From the NCBI GenBank assembly GCA_037043235.1, contig JAWRVZ010000003.1, forward strand, positions 10,281,501 through 10,345,500: a stretch of DNA of 64,000 nt, in the 5' to 3' direction. The position numbers and the translations under genes were made by a program. The notes under the pieces are model-generated. The model was given only the letters and a program-made list of their open reading frames with translations. It was not told the DNA's origin and did no database searches. Positions 32,501-43,797 of this stretch are shown here, piece after piece (positions within the stretch are counted from its first letter, which is position 1; each line of letters begins with the position of its first letter). The stretch comes from Rhodeus uyekii. Its lineage: Eukaryota > Chordata > Actinopteri > Cypriniformes > Acheilognathidae.

Positions 32501-33910
32501 CACATACACAAATCGCGGCAACACTTGTGTAAAAAGACAAAAAACACGAGCATCTACATTCTCATTTAATGTCATTTTTCTCATGTACATCAATAAATTT
32601 TCTTGAGGGTTGTCATCTTTGGGCTCTGACTGCTGACAGCTTGCTGCGCTTCCACTATCACTCTGACAGCTGCACTGATAGGCTGTCTGACCTGTCAATC
32701 ATGCAAGAAAACATGATAGGCTCCCTCATGGCAGCACAGCCATTCTTCTCTTAAAGGGACGAGCGCAGCGCAGAGAGGTGAAAGGGAGAGACTACTTTGG
32801 AGAGAGGGAGAGACAGCTTTTTCTTTTGATTCTGACTTGTGTTTGTTTTCTTATTGTGTGAATTTCACGCACAAGCACTGTGTACGGATTATCTGCATCT
32901 GAGGGTTATATGTGGGGAAATCGGTAATATATTACATGGGTTGTATGTTAATATACGATATATGGGTTATCTCGCGAAACCCTGATATCTCGAGCACAAA
33001 AGAGGGACATATTTTCCACTTTACATTGGTTATCTCGATCCCTGTGACTAATGATAGTACCGAGTTCACTGTGCATGCTGCATATGGTCGCTCACTGCAA
33101 TGACTCTTCACTCACTCTTGCGGCGCAGTGCCGTGCAGCTGCAGAAGAACTCGCGCAAAAATTAAGCTTTACAGATGCTATCTTGGAAGAAGCGCAGGAG
33201 TTCACCATCACTGTCCAGGAATTCCCAGATTACATTGAAATCAACAATGTCGTTACTGATAGAAGCATTTGTTTTCAAGCAGACCGTTAAAGGCAAAAAG
33301 CAACAAAGCATTTAATACTTTGTAAAGAAACCATAATAACCGCGAGTGCAATACTTTCAGAACTGTGTCAGAGCGAAATAACTGTGTTTTGAGCGAATGT
33401 GTTTATGTTATGACTGTTTACACTGTGAGCGAAATTGTGTTTGCAATGTTGGAGAATATAATTAAAGGTTTGTATCGAGAATCGAATGTGTTTTTTATTG
33501 TAAAATCTCTTTTTACTGTTCAATCTCTACTGTTTTTTGTTAGCAAACACATACAGTGTATGTATATAGTGTGTATGTATACAGTTTTTATAGCATGCCA
33601 ATCGCTTCATCAAACAAATTGTCATATTGGTTGTTGGTTATCTCAATGCTTTTTTGCAACCCCCCGAGGCCGACGAACACACACACACACTGGTTTTAAT
33701 GGTTCATTTGAACTAAGTGTGTGTGTGTGTTATGTATATACAAAACTCACCAGTGAGGTGCTGGCGTATGGGTGAGGTGACATTCCGGATGCAGGGGGTC
33801 AGCTGTCCTTCACCTCTCTCGTGAGAAGAATCCCTGGAGCGATCTCCAGAACGCCGCCTCTCCATGGGGTGGTCCAGGGGTCCTCCTCCGCTGGCTCCGT
33901 GCAGGCTCAT
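26560..33910 (-). CDS. btbd10: btbd10 (BTB domain-containing 10 / GMRP1), core coding region
   Basis: Human BTBD10 is reported to bind Akt and protect it from PP2A, promoting cell survival. Coding exons: 33751-33910 (exon open to 33953), 30970-31222, 30763-30865, 29139-29259, 28639-28836, 28124-28234, 26560-26858. From the ATG of MSLHGASGG this gives 1245 nt and 414 residues, in frame throughout. The order is a basic Ser/Arg-rich N-terminus (RSRDSSHER, TPCIRNVTSPIRQH); the T1/BTB-type domain ([59 protein letters not shown]); and a long conserved C-terminus ([74 protein letters not shown]). It follows bmal1 tail-to-tail, as in human 11p15. The true N-terminus is uncertain: the 33953 exon is open upstream, and a candidate exon lies at 37691-37803. 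Confidence 0.95.
26958..27112. repeat. Fragment of the dispersed 'agttcaccc' repeat family (internal part)
   Basis: The words ttgaagaacgttggt, caaccgtttgg-like (gaaaccgtttggcttc), tcaaaatatctt and agaagaaagtcatccaggtt match internal parts of the repeat whose end is seen at 46699-46870. The terminal sequence is absent here. Confidence 0.45.
27189..27866. mobile_element. Tigger-type MITE (CAGTAATACCTCGG family), in btbd10 intron
   Basis: TA at both borders and long inverted ends (left CAGTAATACCTCGGTTTACG; right aaccgaggtattactg). It is about 680 bp, noncoding, and closely related to the copies at 39362-40021 and 62288-63025. Shared internal words include tttactggaaatatc and tgtacagtacagcatata. 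Confidence 0.8.
29895..30190 (+). pseudogene. LINE (L2/CR1-like) reverse transcriptase fragment, dead
   Basis: Forward translation from about 29900 gives HIYADDTQIYIS, which holds the YADD catalytic motif of reverse transcriptases. A IKKWM... segment and, after frame breaks, DYCKALLAALPAKSI-like and QNLAA segments follow, typical of L2/CR1-type non-LTR elements. The fragment is short, broken by frameshifts and lies in a btbd10 intron. It is an old truncated copy. Confidence 0.65.
31516..32432 (-). mobile_element. Tigger-like element (CAGTGGAGTTCACTTATCTCG family), truncated, in btbd10 intron
   Basis: The interior (tttaattatattctccaaca; ttcttgcgttttgcctgtct) is shared with the copy at 8973-9803. 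The right end (gactcgagataagtgaacgcc followed by actg) is recognisable; the left end is missing. Between it and the opposite-facing relative at 32930-33677 lie about 500 bases, including a tatc-rich microsatellite at about 32445-32510. Confidence 0.6.
32930..33677 (+). mobile_element. Tigger-like element (same family, opposite orientation), truncated
   Basis: It shares gttatctcgatccctgtgac-like sequence, gccgtgcagctgcagaag and caatgcttttttgcaaccc with the full copy at 52783-53896. A short open stretch at 33051-33290 (AAAEELAQKLSFTDAILEE) may be a transposase remnant but is not convincing. It lies just 3' of the btbd10 exon boundary at 33751. Confidence 0.55.
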
Positions 33911-35716
33911 TTTCACCAGCTCACTCTCCAGCTGAGCTCCACGCGGCTGACCACTGCCGGGAAAAGCCAACACACAGTCAGATACACACGTGAGCATTCT
34001 GCTGCTGAGGGAGGGGTGATCCGAGTGCATCTCCGCAACGTGAGGAACTCAGGCAGCGATTACAATAAACTTGGATGAACTCTTGGCTCTAAAAGAGATG
34101 CTGAGTGCAGGAAATGTGATGACACCAAAGCACAATTTCTCATTGCTTCCTTAAAACATACTGAAACAAAACAAAAAAGATAGCAGCACAGGTTCACTCT
34201 CAGCACTGCCTCATCTGTCAACAAGCCTCTGTACTGACCCATGCAATCAGGATTCATTCCCATTTTATTTCACTCCCCTCACGTGTTGTGCTCGTAAGAA
34301 AGTCAGAGGGTTTAATTTTAACCTAATCCCTTCAGTCGATTTTTAATACATTAAAAATTCAATACTTATAATTGAATTTGGAAATCTGAACAAAACTTGT
34401 GCTGAAAAAATACGTATTTTTTTAATAAAACTGAACAATATTAACATCATAAATATATAATAAGCTGTCAAATGCAAAACCCCAGACTGTATCATTAAAA
34501 ACATCTAGACTGCTTATGTCCAGACCAGGTGCTGTTCATTTTTTCCTGCACTAATACTCATTCCCGAAGGGGCTGAAACAGGATCATTACAAGACAGATG
34601 CCCTTGAAGCAAGGAGACTGGAGAACAGCATAGACAAAAACAGAAAACTCAGTTTAAATGAATGGTGTTCGCATGGAGCAGAGATGCCTCTTTCTTACCC
34701 TGCACTGAAACAACATAAAGGGACCGCTGAAGCATGCAAAGACAGAAAATTCTGTTTGAATAAATGATTAATAGGCTGGAAATAGGGCTTGATTTATCCC
34801 AGCAAAAGTGCTGCCAAATATGGACCCCTCGATTCGTTTTGTCAGTCATGACAGTACCATCCAAGAGCTTTGTGACCCCATTAACCAACCCAAGCGTGAC
34901 CAGTGCCCACGGCACCACCATACTCAACAGCAGCTACAAATTCAATAAGTTGTGCTGCATCTGTTTTGCTGCAAGTTCCCTTACCCAACCTGCTGCAGAG
35001 CCCGCATATTATCCACAGCATCCCACTGATAAAAATGAGTAAAATCAGAACTGTTTTTACTATTCAATGTAAAGTGTGGTCACAGTCTTTGAGCGTGCAA
35101 CCAAGAAGTCCACATGTGATGTTTAGATGGTCAAATGTCTTTTGTGCTTGTGCTTATATAACTATGAATAAAATGGAGCACACAGAGTCTAGAGCATCCT
35201 TTACAGTCCAATCAGACACTACTACTATTCTATTCAATCAGACTGAAGAACTGCACACGGTGTCCCAGACGGTGTCCCTTATAACTTGTTTTGTTTATTG
35301 TTTGTATAAATGATAACTACTTATTCTCAAAATAAAGAGTAGACATATACACATTAAATATATCAAATGAAAGCAATGATTATTATTGACAGACTCAAAC
35401 AAAAATTGATTAAATCAAACAGAATAAATAAAAAAGAAAAAATTAAAATAAGTCAAGAAAACATTAACTCAAGTTAAGTCAAGTTAAAATTCAGGTTTAA
35501 TTCGGAAGCACAAGTGATTGTAAATCAGTTTCAGATGCTTTGATGCAAATGAAAGTGACAACAGGTGCAACAGTGAGACAAACCTAAAAAAAAGAGAGAA
35601 TGATTTTGCAGGTGGTGGCCATAGACAATTGTTCTCTCCTTATTCTTCCTGACTGATTTGTCTTTAGTTTAGTGTTTTGTTAGGGTTTTTGTCACTGTCT
35701 GTATCATGAGGCAGTA

Positions 35717-36285
35717 CCTGCAACACAATCAGTTGCACAGGCAGTCCTGTTCCTCCAGGATGGCACATCCATACATGCCATCACAAGGAGGTTTGGTGCG
35801 TCTCCCAACGCAGTGTTAAGATCATGGAGGAGATACGGGGAGACAGGCCGGTACCCAAAGAGAGCTGGACAGGGATGTAGAAGGGAAACAACCCAGCAGT
35901 AGGACAAGAATCTGCTCCTTTGTGCAAAGAGGATCAGGAGGAGCACTGCCAGAACCCTACAAAACGACCATCAGCAGGCTTCTGGAGTGCATGTTTCTGA
36001 CCAAACTGTCAGAAACTGACTTCATGAGGGTGGCCTGAGACCCCAACATCCTCTAGTGGGACCAGTGATCACAGCTCAGCACTGTGAAGCTCGACTGGTA
36101 TTTGACACAGAACACCAGAATTCAAGTCCAGATTCCCGGATGAGAGCAGGTTCACACTGATCACGTGACATGCCATGGGGAATGTTATGCGGCATGCAAC
36201 ATCATCCAGCATGACAGGTTTGGAGGTGGACCAGTAATGGTCTGGAGAAATATCCTTGGAGGGTCGAACAGACAAGCCAATGGCT
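35717..36285 (+). pseudogene. Tc1/mariner-type transposase relic
   Basis: Forward translation gives TSIHAITRRFGASPNAV and SWRRYGETGRY, then in broken frames DQTVRN, LHEGGLRPQHPLVGPV and ITAQHCEARLVF. These correspond in order to the paired helix-turn-helix and the start of the DDE domain of fish Tc1-like transposases. Stop codons and a missing block make it inactive. It sits in the 5' intron region of btbd10. Confidence 0.75.
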
Positions 36286-37690
36286 CCCTTACTTACATTT
36301 TTTCTTAAACTATAGAATTTAGAAATTTAAATTTTCTAATTTAATTTCATTCATCGAGATCCAATGTGTGATTTAAGTGTTCCTTAAATTTTTTAGCAGT
36401 GTATATGAAATATAATCAGATGAAAACCGGTAACATATATTTTATTACTATCGTCAATTAACAATATTACTTATATTATTATAAAACATACTGTACAATA
36501 CTGTTATTGTACATACAAACTGCACTTTTTTGTGTTGTTATAGTCTAAAGATTATTTAACTGTGCAAAACAGAATAAATAATTGAAATAAGAACTCATGA
36601 CATAATATAGCAAAATAGTATAAAGGTATAATATTAAAAATTATTTTATGATTATAGGAACAATTAATTAATAATAATAAAATTGTATTATAATGATGAT
36701 TATTCAATAAAAAAAAATTATAACAGTCATTATTGATAACATTGTTATCATTATTATACATTATACAAACGGCACATTGTTTTACTGTTATTATAGTCTT
36801 AAGATTAGTGAAAAATAATGGCTTTGGATATTGTTTATAAGACAACAAAAAATCTTTTTTTATGTTGAACAAACAAACAACACCTGGCCTCTAACTGCAA
36901 AGCAAACAATAGTTCTACCAACACTTCTCAGCGGCTTCCTCAGTCGATCTGATTTTAGCACAGCCACTAATGTGATGCTGAAACCTGAACTTCAGCTGCG
37001 ATAAGTAGCATCCGAGCGGTCTGACAATTCCCCGAGCAGTTCACACAGAAATTCATTCAGCACACAGGACGCACTCATTCAGCTTCAGAGTACTGTGCTG
37101 CGAATAGATCATGTCATGCATCCACTGCCAATCACATCCACAACTCTCAGCAACATAATTACAAATCAAGACCTTGTTTTGCTTCTCTATTGCGTCAGCC
37201 CATTAATATGGCAGAGAAATAGCCCACAATGAATTCGGATGAGGCACGACTGTGGACCCGTAAGGGGACAAGACCCCGTTCTTGACAAGCCAAGACAATT
37301 TATGATCTGCATGTCAATCAGCATGAATAAAAGACAACAACAGCAACAAAAATTGCTTGACTTTTGTTCCAAGTAACTAACGGCGCTGCAAACCATTGTG
37401 TTACTTACAGAGAAAGTATCATCAATAATTCAACACAGTGCTGACAGAGCTCCTCTAATGTTAAACAGCAAAGACGACGCGTTTCTGAAGCGCACTGCAC
37501 TCAGATATGGTTAAAATGACGCATACCACTAATTTCTAAACGATAGAATATTTGATGAGGGACCTGCATCGGGAAGAGTCTCTATTAAAAAAGACTTAAA
37601 ACGCAGAGATAACATTTTCTTTTATTCCCACGACTAAGCACAAAGACCCTCTTTTGAGATCCATTCACACGGAGAAGCGCGTATACGTAC

Positions 37691-37803
37691 CCGCCTGTCT
37701 TTAAAACAAAGCAGCAGGGAAGCAGCTGATGAATGAACGCACAAAGGACACGCGCTCCTTCGCACAACGACGGCTTGCCAGGCGACTTAGCATCCTCGGG
37801 CAT
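37691..37803 (-). other. Candidate alternative first coding exon of btbd10
   Basis: The ATG at 37803 opens a frame (MPEDAKSPGKPSLCEG...) that reaches a donor (GGCGG then gtacgt) at 37691 after 113 bases. Joined to the acceptor at 33953, it reads straight into the btbd10 frame (GQPRGAQLESELVK before MSLHGASGG), giving a 466-residue protein (human 475). The region up to about 38050 is CG-rich and promoter-like. The peptide does not resemble the human N-terminus as I recall it, so this may instead be a 5' UTR exon that happens to be open. Confidence 0.35.
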
Positions 37804-38401
37804 TACTTTCAAACTTCAGCATAATGCGAGCACCCCTGTGTAACTTATTCGCTGTGAACACAGCATCCAAACGCTGTTGTCCGGAGAGAAAGGACGCCCT
37901 CAGGTAGCATCGGCGCGAGACGCGGCAGGACGGTAGCATAGTAACCTGACTGAGACATGAATGGCTGGTCGCGTTTTCCGCTCCTGTGGCACGCGGAGGC
38001 TGCCTCGATGACGTAGCCCGACCCTTATAATAATATCTCCTGATACTGTAGTCTCTCACGCACGATAAGACAATAGGCTGGTGAAAGAAACGGCGTGATG
38101 GGATGGAGCACGGCAGTCATGCCGATGGAAATGAACTCGGTGAACCTCTCCGCAAACGCACGAGTGACAGGGAAGTTAAAAGAGTAATACAGTATAAGAC
38201 TTATTCATATGATATCCTGAGAATTATACTAAGCTAATGCAAAAGAGACGAAAAGGTGGATGTACTAAAGCACAATCTGCTTTGAAGTAAAATGAATATA
38301 CCTTTCTTTATAAGCTTGAAATGATGTGCTCGTGTGTGTGTGTGTATAAAAAAAAATTGGTGTGCGTGTATATAAATAAAATTACAGGTAACCACAGACA
38401 G

Positions 38402-38506
<105 letters not shown>

Positions 38507-38551
38507 TGTGTATATATCTGTATGTGTATGTATATAATATTTGATTTATAT

Positions 38552-38582
<31 letters not shown>

Positions 38583-39361
38583 GCACATCTGTAGTTACTT
38601 GTAATTTCATATTTAATTCATTAAAGGCTTAAATTGCCATTGTTTCCGATTACATCTGAAAAGCTGTCAATTTCTCGACGGCCAGCAGGTGGCGCTGACA
38701 CACAAAGACGTACAAGTTGTACATTATGTACAGAGGTGCTCTCCGTTGTTTTTCCTTATTTAAAAAGCAAGCATGAAAAGAAAAGCTTAACATCATGTAC
38801 ACTCACATCGGTGGCATAATAAGAGTGGTTTAATTTTACATTGAGCTTTGCACCCGGTTACTGAATGTTTGCTTGAATTGTGCATTTCTCCAATGCCAGT
38901 GCCAATATAAAGAAAAACTGACATGTATTTTTTTCAAGGAAAACAATGAACTAATGTTGTACTATACAGGAAACCCCGGCAGTCACTACATTGCTAAAAG
39001 CTCAAAATCAATTACTATTTATTTTTAGATGCAACAGTCAGCAATCAAATAAAAACTGAGTTGTATAAAAACATTCAAATTGCATTTAAAAACTCCATGA
39101 GGAAATTGATTTTTAACAATTTATAAATCTATAAAGACAGACCAGACATACTGTGAACCACAAGGTTGTAAATCCATGGCATTTGCTTCTGCTTGTCAGC
39201 CCACGTTATTTCAGCTTATTCTTAAAATAATCATGTTTAACAGCAGAATCCTTGGTGAAAAAAACTATACATTATGCTGTACAGAAAACTACACCAGAGT
39301 TTAAACACCACTAAAAATAGTTCTTGAGTAGTATATATTCCTCCATTGCTTTTAATTTGAT

Positions 39362-40021
39362 TACAGTAATACCTCGGTTTACGAGTGACTCGGTATACGA
39401 GTATACTTCGTATCGGAGTGCGAGAACATTTTTCCCTCACCCACGCGCATTTTTTTGTGAGGAAAAGTCTTAAAGCTCAGCATCTTCGCGCATCTTCTAT
39501 TTTTACTGGAAATATCGTAACGACAGCCTCTCACAAAGCCCATCACCCCTTCACTCGTTCATTCTCTCAGCGTCACTCGGTTTGGTCGCATCATTCACCA
39601 CAGTGATACTTTTATAAGTGATTTACAGCGGTTTCACCTCGTGTTGTTATATTAATTGTGATCACGTAGTGAAATATATATGTACAGTACAGCATATAGA
39701 CAATGACCTCAAGATGAGTAAGCAGCAGTAAAACCCTCCTCTCGTCTCCTTCACGCCAGCAGCGACGCTACTGAAAGCTAAAGTGCTAGAGTTTAATTGT
39801 CAATTATTAATTAGTATTTATATGAGATCTTAATGGTTATAATTTTAACTGTAATTAATAGGGTAAAACCCAAAAAATATTTAAATGGCCATTTATGGTC
39901 GTGTGGAACGAATCGAGTGATTTTTATTACATTCTTATGGGGGAAATTGTTTTGGTGTACGAGAATTTTGAGTCACGAGCTCTTGGAACGAATTAAACTC
40001 GTAAACCGAGGTATTACTGTA
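39362..40021. mobile_element. Tigger-type MITE (CAGTAATACCTCGG family)
   Basis: TA-flanked, 660 bp, ends CAGTAATACCTCGGTTTACG and aaccgaggtattactg; the same family as 27189-27866 and 62288-63025. Internal sequence is noncoding. Apart from this element and microsatellites, I see no gene on either strand between 38.1 and 41.4 kb. Confidence 0.8.
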
Positions 40022-41474
40022 TATGGTTCGCAATGCTTCCTGGGATTGCAGTTCTTTTCCACTCACTAAAGCCGTAAGGTAAACAACTTTGTTTTGTCTG
40101 ATTTTCAAATGAAAGTTTGTGGTGTTGTGATTCACTTGACTCAGTTCTTTTGCACTCTGTTATGTTTGTACTCCAATTCGTAGTTGAAAACTTTTAAAAT
40201 GGAACTGTTGAAACTTTTTTCAAATTACAAGTAACAAAGCTACAATTACTTGAACTTTTTGTTCAAACATCAACTGTAAACACCATATACTAAACGCTTG
40301 ATTTTGAAATTTGAGAAAACATCAAAACTAAGATGGATTAAAAAAATCCCAACCCAACCCTAATCCAAACTGCAGTTCAAATATGTAATGAATCTAACAT
40401 TTGAATGAAACCACAACAGGTTTAAATGTAGAAGTAAGTTCAAATCCATAAATTCAATTTCAAACCCATCTGACGGATCAGTCACAGAGTTTAGACTAGA
40501 CAAACTACAGGAAAACCATGCAGCAGGTGGACACTCCTATGACTGGGAATCTTTGATATTCCCCAGTCTTACCTTAAGTGTCTGCAGATATTCCCAGACC
40601 GACACGTTGTCCTTTGATCCCAATTTTCTGGATCGCTAAAGTGGCTGTCATAAGAGATAGGGCATGCGGCCATCTCAAGAGAGTTGATATTACTGGACCT
40701 ATATGCCTTCAGATCTCATATCCTAACAGAGCAAAAAAATTGAAAAGAGTATAAGAATTAGTTTGTTCTAACTGTTACCAAAACCTGCCTTTTCTTTTAT
40801 TAATTTCTCCTTTCCAGATGCATAAAAAATTGTCCATAAAACAAACATTTGACTTTGAGACAAGCTTTGTTTTGACTTATAATACCGTACTTGAATAAAT
40901 TATCCTTGTCAAGTGGATCCTAAAGGAATGTCTACAACTAAGATTGCACTAACTACCGGTTCATTTCATAATATAATATGAAATAAACATAATATCATGT
41001 AATAAGAAAAATTCACAAAATATCAAATAAGATCCAAATGAATAAAGCGAGATTATGGGATTTGATTCCTGGAACTCAACTGTACATTGAGTAATGTTTA
41101 TAAGAACTACTTCTGTACTGGAATAATATTTACCTGATGGACAGTTAAATTAAATGGTACCTAATAGGCTCTAAAAAAGTCATCATATTTTCTTATAAGA
41201 AATGATTACTCTATTAGAAAAATCATTCTAAGGTTCATATGGTTCCATATATTGTGATATATAAAGATAACTATGATATATAAAGATAACACGGTTTAAA
41301 AGAACAATTTTCTACGTATTCCCTTCATTTGTTGAGCTGGTACGAATAAAATGTTCCAAAAAGCCCACAAAACTGACAAAGTAATCCAACTTTGGTAACC
41401 CGGTGAACTAAGCTATCCAGTTAGCTTTTAAAAGTGGGCGCTAAACAAACACAGACCTGACTCTTACCTGACTC

Positions 41475-41720
41475 TGCTTACCGCCGGGTTTTCTCCGTGA
41501 TGTGTACGCTTCTGACTCTCTGACAAAAGTTATTAGCAAACATGAATTTATTTTAGTTTCCTCTTCAACGTTAACGACGGGACACACTGTTGACAGACTG
41601 GGGAAGCTACATGGCTAACTAAGGAGAGTGACGGCGAACCGACTAAGCCAAATATCGCGAGAACACGCGAGACGTCGCCGTAGAAACTACCTTGCGTCCA
41701 ATCAACTGCTGAGGCGAATC
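41475..41720 (-). promoter_or_regulatory. Possible distal promoter and noncoding exon (btbd10 or an unknown minus-strand transcript)
   Basis: On the minus strand, two donor-like sites (CCCGGCG then gtaagc; GTCAG then gtaaga) lie at about 41470-41492, after CG-richer sequence containing a TCGCGAGA core and, further upstream, a CCAAT box. This looks like a TATA-less promoter with a 5' noncoding exon. The nearest downstream minus-strand gene is btbd10. It is inferred from composition and splice motifs only. Confidence 0.3.
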
Positions 41721-42313
41721 ACGCTGCTTTTGAATCATTTACATTGCAGCCATACAAGGAGCGAGACAAAAATAGACTGCAGAGGATGTAGGTTATTGAA
41801 ATTACGTAAATTTAAGTTTTTACAAGAAGAATACCACAACTAAAAGGCAAACGTTAAATACAAAATTAAATTAATTTATCTTGAATAACCTAAACGTGAA
41901 GTGCATGATGCGAGACAAGAAAACAACATCAAGAAAACAGGAGCCAAATATAAAAATAATGACTTTTTTATGTTTTTATTTAATGTTGTCATCAAAAGTA
42001 GAAGACACTTTGAAAAATAAGTTTCCCTCTATTTTCGCTTAAGATTTGGTCCTCGTTTACGTTTTTCTTTTGGGTTCAGTTAATACATCTATGTTACGAT
42101 AAAAAAAAAACTCATCCATACATAGAAGAGCTTTGTTCTTTAATGTTACACGGCTTAACCGCCAAAAAAAACTACATAAAAAAGTATAAATAGTTTGTGT
42201 ATAGAAAAAATAAATATTGTTAATAGAATAATATAAGTTAATAGACAAGAACAGGATGGCTTGACTTCAGTCCCTGAGTAGTCCACATAAAAAAAAAAAA
42301 TCTAATTCTGTTT

Positions 42314-42733
42314 TTACGATGGGTTAAAACGTGTATCCAAAACGGCAATATCTTCATCTTGCTTTGGGGTTATTTCCTTCACGTCTGGAAGATCTGTTCT
42401 CTCTGAGTCTGTGTTCTTGACTGAGGCTGTGTGGATGTCCTGAAGTTTCGTCTGAAGCCACTCCTGCCTCAGTTCAACATGTTTATGCACACCGAGGTTA
42501 TGCATAAGTTGGACTTCATTGATAGCCCGTTTGCTTTTTGAGGAGAAAAAGAAAACATAATAATGCAATGCAATCTAATAAAAAAATGGGGGGGGGGGGG
42601 GGGGGGGGGGTATTCAAGTACAGTATACTTACTTCAGTGGCTTGCAATCGGCATGTGATGAATAGAATAATATACAGACGGAGAAAAACACAACTGTTTT
42701 CTCCAAAAAGCTAAGATTGATGCTGGAAACCAT
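42314..42733 (-). CDS. pth: pth (parathyroid hormone precursor), complete
   Basis: PTH is a secreted peptide that raises blood calcium through class B receptors (PTH1R family). Coding exons: 42633-42733 and 42314-42533, giving 321 nt and 106 residues. Residues 1 to about 28 form a signal peptide with a hydrophobic core (VVFFSVCILFY). The propeptide ends in NKR, a dibasic cleavage site completed across the splice junction (phase 2). The mature hormone starts AINEVQLMHNLG, matching the receptor-activating N-terminus SVSEIQLMHNLG of human PTH, and continues with RQEWLQTKLQDIH, the receptor-binding helix. The tail (SERTDLPDVKEITP...) is not conserved. The intron is only 99 bases and contains a 23-base G/C homopolymer. 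A noncoding first exon ends near 42873. Teleosts have duplicate pth genes; which one this is cannot be said. Confidence 0.95.
42588..42610. repeat. Poly(G) run of 23 bases inside the pth intron
   Basis: Uninterrupted G on the plus strand (C in the sense of pth), within the 99-base intron, upstream of the acceptor's pyrimidine tract. The length is likely to be polymorphic or affected by sequencing error. Confidence 0.95.
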
Positions 42734-42940
42734 TTTTTGAACCTGTGAATTAAAAGATAAATGCGTTTATGGTAATCATAATTTTATAAATGCAACAAAA
42801 TTATATTGAACTAAAGATATGATTAAGATTTTAAATTAAGAAACAACACAATTGATTTAATTCTCAACTCACCACTGCTGTTATTGAGTAACAGGTTGCG
42901 GGAGTTCAGTTCATTAGAGTTGGTTCACAGGATGAGCTCC

Positions 42941-42947
42941 TTTTATA
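42941..42947 (-). promoter_or_regulatory. TATA box of pth
   Basis: The minus strand reads GGCTATAAAAGGAGC, a consensus TATA box about 70 bases upstream of the donor of the noncoding first exon near 42873. A CRE-like TGATGTCA lies further upstream at about 42986-42993. Both fit a tissue-restricted peptide-hormone promoter. Confidence 0.75.
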
Positions 42948-43603
42948 GCCCTGCGCCCATTGATGAGCCAACTTCATTAATGGTGATGATGTCACCCCTT
43001 ATGAAGAATGCGCGTGACACACCTCTACAACACCACCCATAATTCAGCCTCGTTACCTCTTGACATGATACCCTTGAACGTGAACTTCAGACTGTAAATT
43101 TGAATTCTTCAATTTTCTTATAACAATAATTACACAAACAAACATATAAATTAATACAAACATAAAAGAAAAAAGTTAATTCGAAAAGAAAATGTTGTTT
43201 CACGTTAATCCGGATGCAAAACTTTTTTGTATTTCTGAAGTATGATTACATTATATTATATAGCACAAAGTTGAGGTGAATATATAAATTATTATTTCAG
43301 AAATTATCTTTTCAGAAAAATACAAATTTACCGTTGTATGAATAAAATATGAATTAATAAAATAATATATAATTTACATTTATAAATTTCAGTAAAGTTT
43401 TATTAATCACAAAACATTTCTGAAATATATATCATATTTACATACTGCATGTGAATACTGCATACACATTTTATTATATATATAAATATATAATAAATAA
43501 AAAGATTTCCTTTGAGGCTATGCAGATGATTTATACATTTACAGATGATTTATACATTTACAGATTGCAACTACGTTAAATAAGCTGCTCATGTTTTCTC
43601 CAT

Positions 43604-43797
43604 CAGGTGGTAATCCAGCCAAAGAACCTGCTCAAGGCATAGGTGTCACCCGGAGAGATGGAGGGCCCTGTCCTACTTTAATGGCCACCGATGACAGATT
43701 AGGTAACTATGAGCAAAGTTTTCTAAATGTAGCCCAGGAATGGCTATGTCATGATGCAGAGAGTGTGTTTGAGTACCTAAACAAGTCTGAGCCATAG
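43604..43797 (+). other. Orphan open segment with acceptor and stop (possible lone last exon or relic)
   Basis: After a good acceptor (ttttctccatcag) an open frame runs about 64 codons (GNPAKEPAQGIGVTRRDGGP ... VFEYLNKSEP) to a stop. I do not recognise it, and no upstream exon was found in the preceding 700 bases. It may be a relic exon, a repeat fragment or chance. From here to 45.48 kb no other gene is visible. Confidence 0.2.
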
